In this document: positions 1-10,700 of the stretch, piece by piece
How positions within the stretch are numbered: position 1 is the stretch's first letter
How the letters are laid out: the number at the start of each line of letters is the position of its first letter
Program-made: the position numbers and the translations under genes
From: Siphonodentalium dalli
Lineage: Eukaryota; Mollusca; Scaphopoda; Gadilida; Siphonodentaliidae
Reading direction: 5' to 3'
Length of the DNA: 64,000 bases
NCBI GenBank assembly: GCA_032622095.1
Contig: CP136061.1
Span: 221,373,148 to 221,437,147, forward strand
Notes under the pieces: generated by a model
Database searches by the model: none
The model's input: the letters and a program-made list of their open reading frames with translations, nothing else
Told to the model about the DNA's origin: nothing

Positions 1-325
1 TATAAACAATGGCAAGTCTGTAACACGACATCAAAGGCACACCGAACTCTTTGAAGATGACCGCCAAACGTTGGCTGTGTTATCAAAGGAAGCCGCATCA
101 GAAGGGGCGACATAACAGGCTGTCTGGTGGTAAATTGTGCTACATACACTGTTAACTTTTTCTTTCTGGCATGGTATTTGTGCATAGTACTGCTTAAATG
201 CACAACCATACCCCACCCCCTCCTGTTTGGGTGATTAGTCGATGAAAGTAAATAACCGTCGACTACCACACCTGCCGAAGGTTAGTCGATTAATCGAATA
301 ATCGTGGCAAGCCTATTGGAAAATA
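1..325. mobile_element. Possible hAT-type terminal remnant
   Basis: The bases around 270-312 read on the minus strand as GCCACGATTATTCGATTAAT, which resembles the end of many animal hAT elements. Minus-strand fragments further left (VW...FKEFGV in shifted frames) could be the start of a BED-finger transposase, but no intact frame exists. Identification is weak. Confidence 0.3.
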
Positions 326-1080
326 TTCTGAAAATCATATTCAGACTAACATATTTGAACTTACTACATGTTTAGTGATATTTGTTGACAAATAACTGTC
401 ACAGTTTTGTTTACATAACAATGGTTTCAACACATGAAATTTTTTTATTGGAGAACTATCAGTAATGAATATAAGAACAAAGTTTATCTATTTCTCCATG
501 TTCTCCTTAGTGGTGATGTTTTTACATACTTAGGGTCTGCCTTGGGTCCCTTTAACATAGTCGATAAAATAAGCCTCGGTATGTTTGATTTAAAAATTTG
601 GCGATATATAAAGTCTAAGGTTCGTCAAAACAAAACCAAAGCCAAATAATTAGTAATTCATGTATGTCCGTCAGTAATTTTAAACAGGTGTATCTTTAAA
701 AGATTTCTGAAATCTGAAATATCGTAGGTCAGTCTGAGTTCATCTGGATGTTTATTCCAAAGAGTCGGAGCAGTGACAAAAAAGACCATAGCCCATATCA
801 GAATTTTGATAGTAACAGTAGCCTTCTCCTATCGGAGAACAACAAATCCTTCATGTAAGCTTCATGTAAACACCCTAATCAGCCATCAGCCAATGAAAAT
901 GATCCTATTTGTACTGGTTATCAACTTTTATTTACTGTAATTTTCAAATGTCCATAAAATATTGAGAATGGCCCAAGTTTTGGCCCATCAGTTTTCTCAA
1001 TGTGTGATACTCATCAAAACGAAACCACTTGATTCCCCACCGTGTTTCTGTCCAGCACTAACAGTAGGACCATCACAACA
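326..1080. other. NitFhit intron, no recognised feature
   Basis: AT-rich sequence with a 71-codon open frame at 434-649 that lacks any recognisable domain or splice context. None of the missing Nit N-terminal exons (FLPE glutamate motif) was found here, so they should lie left of the window. Confidence 0.5.
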
Positions 1081-1480
1081 TTAACCCTTTACCCAACAAA
1101 CCGGCCAAAACCGGCCAAATAAAGCTTCAACAGCCTAAAATATCTTCGGTCTGTCTCAATAGAACCATACAAATATGGATATCATTGGAACCGGCTCCTT
1201 GACCACATTGTGATAGTTACAGTTATGCCCTGTGCCAATGCATTCTCTTATATATGCGAGTCGACCATAGGTCGCCTCACATATATAAGAGAATGCATTG
1301 GCCTAAAAAAAATCTTTTTTTAACACTTTTTACCATTTTTTCTTACATTCTTTAACAATTTTAGAATTTTTAATGTGTTAAGCCAATGCATTTTCTTATA
1401 TATGCGAGGCGACCTATGGTCGACTCGCATATATAAGAGAATGCATTGGCACAGGGCCCTTCTGTTGGGTAAAGGGTTAA
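1081..1480. mobile_element. PB-A MITE copy 1 (piggyBac-like, TTAA ends)
   Basis: A 400-bp element flanked by TTAA with terminal inverted repeats CCCTTTACCCAACA. Inside are two ~70-bp perfect or near-perfect palindromes built on GCCAATGCATTCTCTTATAT around a GTCGACCATAGGTCGCC centre, separated by an A/T-rich spacer. TTAA targets and CCC termini are typical of piggyBac-derived MITEs. It has no coding capacity. Confidence 0.85.
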
Positions 1481-1550
1481 GATGCAGCAGATTCATCAAA
1501 ACACTGCTTTGATCTTCCAGTAAAATATGAATACATGTATATTGTTTCAG

Positions 1551-1757
1551 GAAATAGAGTACCCCTCAGACAAGATATCAAACTGTCACCTGGTCATCAA
1601 CGACAATGGAGTTATAGTTTCTACTTATAACAAGCTACATCTGTTTGATGTGGAAATAAAAGACAAGTTCAGACTGAAGGAGACTGACCACACCCTCCAC
1701 GGGCAAGAAATCTGCCCTCCTCTCACCACTCCCGTTGGAAATGTTGGTCTTTCAATT
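1551..1757 (+). CDS. NitFhit: NitFhit exon a (Nit domain, catalytic Lys)
   Basis: 69 codons, phase 0 to 0. The acceptor is TTGTTTCAG and the donor GTATCCTTTT, which fits the U12 consensus. It encodes the NCHLVIND strand and the motif [10 protein letters not shown], whose Lys is the second member of the Glu-Lys-Cys triad. The ATG at 1527 lies in intron sequence before the acceptor and is not a start; the protein continues upstream, since the family has about 90 more residues here. Confidence 0.93.
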
Positions 1758-4700
1758 GTATCCTTTTGTTTTAAAGCCTCATGGCGATTTGCCCTCCAAA
1801 ATGTACATAATAATATTTGCTTTTGAGTTTTTCAAAGCATCGAAATAGAAAGACAAATACACGAGATACCTTTCCATGAACATTATATGTCCCAGAAAGA
1901 TACATTGAAGTCTTAAAAAATACAACAACAAACATGATAATCAGTCCCTGAACCATTGCTGCCTCATTTGATTTCATTGAAACTCTGGAATTGGAACAAA
2001 ATAATGCATGACTGTCCGGAAAAGGTATATTGCGTTATCTTAACTGGAAACTATTAAAAATAATTCACACACTGCTTTCTCTTCATTTTAATCATCAAAG
2101 TTATATAGTACCATAAATGTTTCAGAGTGACGACAGCTCTATTTTCTTCCGATGGTCTACAGGTGCAATTTTTGTTCGATCGCTGATTTAAAAAACTGAA
2201 CTGGCACAAACGAAATAACATCAAATTTACCAAAATTACATATTTACAGTGCTATATCGACAATTTTTTTCGAAAATCTTTGGCATAGGTATGTTACGAG
2301 ATACCTCTTACCAAATTATGTGTACACAATAGTCAGATACGAAACAAGTCACAATATTGTTAGCATTACAGAAAGCTGCTACTCTTTTGTAACAATTCAC
2401 ACTCAGTTTAACTATAGTTGACAAACCATTGGACATGATCTCCCACTACACCTTATAAAATACTATAGTCTGCAATTGCATGGAAGTTTTCAATTTTAAG
2501 TTCCCTATAATCTGGGACTCAATTTGTGTCTAACATTATTTGATATAATTTTTCCAACACACTCAAAAGCATGTAGATTTTCATATCTGTAATCAGTATG
2601 GATATATATTTATCTCTGTGTTATAATGTGAGATTTTTAGATCCATCCACTATTTTAAGGGATGACGGTGCACATATCTATTATAGAATCTTAACTTGTG
2701 TTTAACTCAGTGTTATGATGTGAGGTTCCCAGAACTGTCAACCGTTTTAAGGGATCAGGGTGCACATATCCTGACATATCCATCTGTGTTCACACCGACA
2801 ACAGGCAAGGCACACTGGAAGGTAAGCATTTAATTGATAAACTTTTACAAATTATCATCCGATTTTTTTTATACCCCGGCATTGAAGTTGTTGGGGTTAT
2901 ACTGGAATGAGCTTGTCCGTCCATCTAGCCATCTGTCTGTCGTGCCATCCATTGCCACAACCTTGTCCGAGCTTGTATTCCTACATTTTATGTTTAATTA
3001 TCCTAAAATTTGGCAAAGATATTTAACGTGCACCGTGAGAGCCTGTGCACCTGTGATTATGAGTTTGGTATGATGATTTTAATTGAGTTATCACCCTCTT
3101 TCAAAACTTAATGTAACACATAATTTTGTCCAAACTTGTACTCCTTCATTATATGCCCACTCAAAGATCGGGGTGTACTGGATTACATGAGTCCACCCGT
3201 GTGTGCGCCTTGCTCCCAATTGGGAAAATATCTCAGCCATGGGTTGTCGGATCTGAATGAAATTTAGCGTTGAGCCCGTAGTACAAGCCCGGAATACAAC
3301 AGACTAAGGCAACTGGAGTCCATTCAAGCACAAAAGAGGACACTAAATTGCCAGTCAGGTTCGGAATGGGGGGGAGCTTTGCTTCTTGCTGTAGTGGCAT
3401 CCACCCCATGCACAGTAGGCAAACACCTACTGTACATGTGCAGATAGTAATCTGCTTACAAACTCACAAACCCTACAAAAGCTCTTCAGCGGAATTACAG
3501 CATCCAAAAGTGGGTTGCAGGAGAGGGCTATCCCCTTTCAAATCTTCCCGGGTATCATCCCAAACTCCAATCTTGCCCATGTTTCATATTTGGGAGTATG
3601 CAAGCATTCACAGTGCAACCTATTGTTTCTTGGTCAATTATTTAATAACTTGGCACAGATATTTACCACTATGAGAACCTGTAAACCTGTGATTATGAGG
3701 TCTGTTAGACTTTTTTTATAGTGGAATTATCCCCATTTTTTTATTAAGACATTTCTTGCAACATATATATATTTATGTCCGCCCTGTACTATTTCATTTC
3801 CTCGTAAATGGACTTTGAAACGTGGCACAGATATTTACCACAATGGGAACCTGTGTACTTTTAATTGTCAGGTCAGATTGACTTATTGCGATAGAGTTAT
3901 CCCCCTTTTTTAATTTGGAAAGAAATGTATGGTGACATACATATTTTGTCCAAACTTTTAGTCATTCACTTCTTGATTATTTGTTATAAAACTTTTTCTC
4001 ACAGATGTTTCCATCATGGGAACATGTGCACCTGACACTGTGAGACTATATTAAACTGGTCCCAATCATTTGAAGAGAGTCATTTTTCAATTAAAAATAT
4101 GTAAATATGTTAATATGATTACCCAATTGCATCCTTAGTCCCACTGGAACAGACCCACCTCTAGTTAAAAATAGCGGTTCTCTCCCTGGTTGCATGTACA
4201 TATAATATATGATTCAGTGATATTTTCTATATAGGTTCTCATATATAATAAGGCTGAAAATCAAAACTCTACGGATCCATTTTGACATTACATGGAATAA
4301 ATACTGTTTTAAACATTGACATAACCTCACATGCTTCTAGTCAATAATCTGTTGTTATCACCACCCTGCAGGTTCCCAAGATTGGTATTTAACCCTTTCT
4401 ATACTAAATACTAATTGATGAGTAGTTTCCTTAGGAAATGTTCAGAAAATATGTTCAACAAATGAACATTGTCTCATCTGATGTACTATTTGATTTTTGT
4501 AGACATTATTGACATGTCGTGCCATTGAAACACAATGCTATGTCGTAGCTGCAGCACAGGTTGGCGAGCATAATCACAAGAGGTCTAGTTACGGACATTC
4601 CATGGTGAGTGCCTCTAAGATGTCATGTTTTGTGGATGCTTTCTGGTCCTCTCCCACATAAGCCATGAAAAGGGTGGATATAATTGCATGAGTCTTGGTT

Positions 4701-7700
4701 GAATAACAATGTTCTGATTACCATATCCAAGTATAAATCAAGTCTGAAAATAGTGTGTCTGACATTTGCAGAATGAGGTCCTCAGAGCGTGAATTTAGTG
4801 GCGCTACCCCGCATGGTGGGCTAACATAACTAAATTCACCCTCTGGGGACCTCATTCTGCTTAGGCCTCATCTTCTGGGAAGAATCTATATTCTCAAATT
4901 AACATTGTTTTTAGTTACTTTTTCCCTTCTGTTCAGTTTCTATATGCCATAATTTTCAGAACATAAAATGCATAATCGAGGTGACTATTGGGCGAACAGC
5001 GAACATCACCAACTACAACTGGGGAACTTCAATCTGATCCTAGGTCTCCCATATCAGTTGAGGCCTAAGCAGAATGAGATTCCCAGAAGGTGAATTTGGT
5101 GATGCTAGTCTGCCATGTCAGACAATCTAAATTCGGGCTTTGTAGAATTCATCATTGCATTGTCTTTGCCTTGTCTGTGGCAGTAACTTTAAAGAATTGA
5201 AATCGATCACACATTGATTTCAAATTATCAGACTAAACTTTTACAGTAGCCTACCTCCCACGTCTGTACCTGCCTTTAGTTCAGACAATTGCTTTAACCC
5301 TTTCTTTACTAAATGGATTCTTTATTGATTGACGGATTGTTTATTCCAGCCATTGTTACATGGTACAAGGAAAAATAGCATACAGTAACATAAATATTGT
5401 AGAACATATGTACATATATATTCAAGTATCTACCTGCGAACAAATTAAATGTATTGTTTTGATTACCATCACAAATTGCTTACCATACCTCAAACCATGC
5501 CAAAATGTTAAGAATTAATATACCATGTAAAAGTTAAATGAGTTCATCTTCTAACTGCGAAATCGCTCGAGTGACATTGTTTGGATTATGGTGCTTGATA
5601 TTATATCATGGGTCGAGAAATAGGGGGCTACTACATAATCTTAAGCATGATATATGCCTGCATATCTGTTAGGGGAAAATCATCGTAAACTTTGCATGTA
5701 ATATAAATAACGTATAGACATGGATAAGAGATAATTAGGTCATCATAATTATCGAATAAGACATACCGTAATACAATATTCACTTAACGAAGAGTGGTTG
5801 ATAAGTGGTTAACATGGAAATTGTCAGTTGTGATCCTTAGATATACATGACATCTGCCTCAGTTGTCTTCATATCACTTCATGCCTATGCATATGAATTT
5901 TGTGAGTTTCTTCAGGTGAATGAGATCAGTGGAGTTCAACTGTTTATAGAGATAATCATTGGATACATTTGCCCAATGCTCATTTGGGATAAGCTCTGAT
6001 GTCGGCTAACTTCGGGCAGACTTTTATAAAATGATATATGTCTGATATAGAGACCTCCCATCAGTTATAAAAGTATACATTGGAATGGTCTATTATTCAT
6101 TTGGATGTATGTTCAGGAAATAAAAGCATACTACAGATAATACGGAAAGAGCAGAAGTCATTGGAAGGAAATATTCAGATAATAAATTGAACAAACGATC
6201 ATTTCCAAAGGGATAACTACTCATCAATGAGTATTCAGTTTAGAAAGGATTAAACAAATATGAATACAAGTATGCTTGCTCTCACAGGGTTAATATTTTC
6301 CAACACAGGTTGTTGACCCGTGGGGGACAGTGATTGCTGAATGTCGTGATGATGAGGAGATATGCTATGCACAGATAGATCTGAATTATCTACAGAAGGT
6401 GCGGACCCAAATGCCGATTCCTTCACACAGACGGCCCGATATCTACAGTACTGTTCAGCCACACGCAACAGGTGTGCTCACTAGTTAACCCTTTACCCAA
6501 CAGAAAGGCCCTGTGCCAATGCATTCTCTTATATATGCGAGTCGACCATAGGTCGCCTCGCATATATAAGAGAATGCATTGGCTTAACACATTAAAAATT
6601 ATAAAATTGTTAAAGAATGTAAGAAAAAATGGTAAAAAGTGTTAAACAAAGATTTTGTTTAGGCCAATGCATTCTCTTATATATGCGAGGCGACCTATGG
6701 TCGACTCGCATATATAAGAGAATGCATTGGCACAGGGCATAACTGTAACTATCACAATGTGGTCAAGGAGCCGGTTCCAATGATATCCATATTTGTATGG
6801 TTCTATTGAGACAGACCGAAGATATTTTAGGCTGTTGAAGCTTTATTTGGCCGGTTTTGGACGGTTTGTTGGGTAAAGGGTTAAGAAAGTTACATCCGTT
6901 AAAAGTGCCATAAACAGAAAGAATATTAAAATATAGACATACTGTGTTCTTATACCGATCATAAATATCGCATAAATATCATGTTATTGTAAAGATCGTA
7001 CATTTTGTTAGTAAACAAAAGCCATATTATGATACAGGACAGTTCGTAATGAGTATGCGATATTCAAAACACTCAACACAGGGGAGACCCCACTAACTGT
7101 ACTTTGGTTAAAATTGACACCTTATTGTTTATAACATACCGATATAGCTCTTGTTAAACCTTGCCACTCAAGATTTCGGTGTTGCATGGGTCACCGTGAA
7201 CAAACATCGCATGCACGCATTGAGTGTTTTGTTTATCTCACACTCTTTATGTGATGTATATCAATACATGCTCGGTTCACATAACGTGTGTTTTGTGGAT
7301 AATATCCATTCATACAATCATTATACTATAATATTAGTATATTCTTGAGGAAATTCATCATTTGGTAACTTATAGTTCTAAATTATAACCTACAACAAAG
7401 ACCATGCGTGCCTTTAAAGGAGCCCGCCCAGATGCCGATCCAGTCACACAGACTGGCAGCCAATGCTAATGCACATGGTATATTTTAAATTTTTACTTCC
7501 AGTTGCAGCCGATGTAGATGCTCAGGCAGTGTATATTTTCGGACATGTAAAGATTGGATCAAGCTCAGTCTTTTACAGATCCTCTCTCTCATATGCATTT
7601 GTTAACATCTCTCCAGTCGTCCATGGTCATATCCTTTGTTTCTATGAAATTTTTTTCACACACATAATATAGAACTATGAAGCAATGCAATGCAATATGA

Positions 7701-10700
7701 ACCCGTGCTTTCACCCATTCAAATTCCTATCACCTTCATATAAATACTTCATGCTGTAATTTTCGCATCTATTATAAATCGTTTGAAAATCAATCATGAA
7801 TTAAAGGTGAAGAAGTTTAATGAATTTAAGGTATAGAAGTTTGTTAACAGAAAATGATTTGGCACCAGTTTCAGCTGACGGAGGGGGGGGGGGGGAATAA
7901 GGGGGAGGGGGTAGGTGGGAGCTAGTCATCCCCAAATTGTTGTTACAGCCAAAAGTGTAGATATATAATTTGAAAGGAGATATTCACCATACTGGTACAT
8001 GCACTAATACATGAGGATAAAAAGATATAAGGCGACCAGGCACAATTAGTGTGCGATGTTGGTGATGAATTTATCCATCCAAATCATACACAAAGGCGTA
8101 CATTGGCACTGACAAGGCAATCTCATTGAATGTTTTACCTGAATGATCGAATCTGTCTCATGGGAATATGATTGATGCAGGGAAGTGGCTAGAGGGTCTC
8201 CATTGGGTGGGGGTCCATCTTGAAATTTCCAACTTCACCCCCTCCCCTGAACCAGAACTAAATCTAAGGTTCACGAAAATCCATTTGCACTCCCACCCAC
8301 CACCCCAAATTTCCAACTGATAGCAATATCTGACCAAAATTGAAAAATATGCTATTGTTGATTTAAAAACAACAAACTCCTCGCTAATTATTGGTTGGAA
8401 TATCAAACAATGAGAACAGTTTCAACCTATATATGTGGTGTAAAATTTCAAAAAAATGTTTTGTGAGGCATGAAATTTCCAACTGTTGAAAATGTTCACG
8501 CTGAAGGTTTGATGGGGGTTGGGGGTTAGACATCCCCCAAATGTCTCTGTCGCCACATCCCTGGAATGATGATAAATATCTATACAATAACAATTGCTAT
8601 TACCAAAATGAAGCCCCCAATATCACGTGCACATCCGGTCCATGCACTTACAGGCAGTGCAGCAGATAATTTAAATGATAGGAGAAAATATGAGTTTAAC
8701 CTAAAGGCGGAAGGGCTCATTGTAGTATTTGCACATGGTTCAGACCATAATGCATCAGCAGAGTTTGAGATAGTACATGTAGTGGATAATATATTCAGGG
8801 AATAGGATTAATTCCTAGCTCTAATAAATTTATAAATACGAGAACTGCTAAGATTGGCATTGCATTTGTCAATTCTAAAATCGGGAAACTGTGAAATCGT
8901 CACATGTATCAGGAAAAAACATATCAAATGTTTTTTTCATATTTTCATGTAGCCAGTCAATGCTTGAAATTTATTGTCAACTGTGTTAGCAGAAATATTT
9001 ACTACCAAAACCATCCAGCCGTACCCTATACTTTGCCCCCGACTGATGACTGTCATCATAAAGTACATATAACATGACAATTATACCTGAAGATCTTATC
9101 AGATGCAATCAGTAAACGAAGATTGGTTTATGAAATAATGTGTCTGTCATTTGCAGAATGAGGTCCCCAGAGGGTGATTTAGTGACGCTACCCCGTGCAG
9201 TGGGCTAGCACCACCAAATTCACCCTCTGGGGACCTCATTCTGCTTAGGCCTTATCTTCTGGGAAGTATATATAGTCTCAAATTAACATTGTTTTAATTT
9301 CTTTTTCACTTCTGTTCAGTTTCTATATCCTCTAATTTGCAGAAGATAAAATGCATAATCGAGGTGACTGATGGGCGAACATAACCAACTTCAACTGGGG
9401 AACTTAAATCTGATCCTAGGTCTCCCATAGCAGTTGAGTTCAAAGCAGCATGAGGTTCCCAGAGGGTGAATTTTGTGATGCTAGCCCACCATGCAGAGTA
9501 GCATCACTAAATTCACCCTCTGGGCACCTCATTCTGCAACGGTCAGACACACTATTTCAAGGCTTGTTGAGGTGAGCTACACACATTTGTTTATATCTTT
9601 TAGTCCATCTTCTATACTTTTTGCATGTTGAGTGGTTCAACAATCTGGTTTCCTTAACTATTTGCAACATGTTTTGGTCTCTCCTATACGCTGTGTTGAA
9701 CGCTTCACTGATCTGACAGCAGCTGAGGTGTCTGATTTGTACCTGACTGTACAGAAGGTTGCCACCGTGATAGAGAAACATTTCCAGTCCTCCTCACTGA
9801 CGATTGCGATACAGGACGGTCCAGACGCTGGTCAGACCATCAAGGTTTATTCTTTACTAAATACTCATTGATGACTAGTTCCCTTAGAAAATGTTCAGAT
9901 AATAAGTTCACTTATCTGAACATTTCCCACCAATGAACAGGAATTTGCACTTGTAATATCCATTCATCTGTCTGTCCTCTGTTTATATTTCCTGAACATC
10001 CATTCTGATAAATAGGTAAAATTCAAATCAGATCTTCTGACAAGACAGAGGTGGAGTGAAAACTATTCAGAGTAAAAGTTTGGACATGAAATTTAACAGA
10101 AATTAAACCATTGCTGAAGTATGGAAGTGCGATTTCTGTGGGATATCAACAAAATTGTATGAATTTCTTGGCTTAAGTATGTTTTGATATCTGCTATCCC
10201 CAATTATATTTATATAATGTGAAGCTTCAAACGAACCATTTCCGTTTCTCTCTGAAATGTATATATGACACTGTGGAATTACCTTTACCATTATAAACAG
10301 GAGAATAGGTGACTGATTCTGTCCTGTCTCTTAGTAATATAAGTTTTGAACAGAAAGGAGTCTAAATATAAATATTTGTTCGACAATATGATGAGAACAT
10401 TAATGGTATTTATTTAACATATTTATTCTTTCAGCACGTGCATGCCCACATACTGCCACGGAGGCCCCGTGATTTTACAAGAAATGATGAGATTTATCAG
10501 AAGGTAATATAAATTTAACCCTTTCTTTACATAGGCCATTTTTTAACTTATTAACTGAACATTTCCCACCTGTGAAAAGGAATCCTGCGCTTTTATTATC
10601 ATTTCACCTGTCTCTCTGCTTATATTACTTGAAAATCCCTCCAAATGAATAATAGGCCATTACAATGTATACTCTTATAACTGGTTGGGAGAATCAATTT

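Noticed and set aside
434-649. 71-codon + strand ORF as missing Nit N-terminal exon
   Set aside because: It lacks the FLPE and nitrilase strand motifs and is not bounded by usable splice sites.
7629-9668. A conventional GT-AG intron after VVHG
   Set aside because: Using GTCATA as donor loses the conserved His, and there is no AG at the homologous acceptor; AT-AC with a perfect branch site explains the data.
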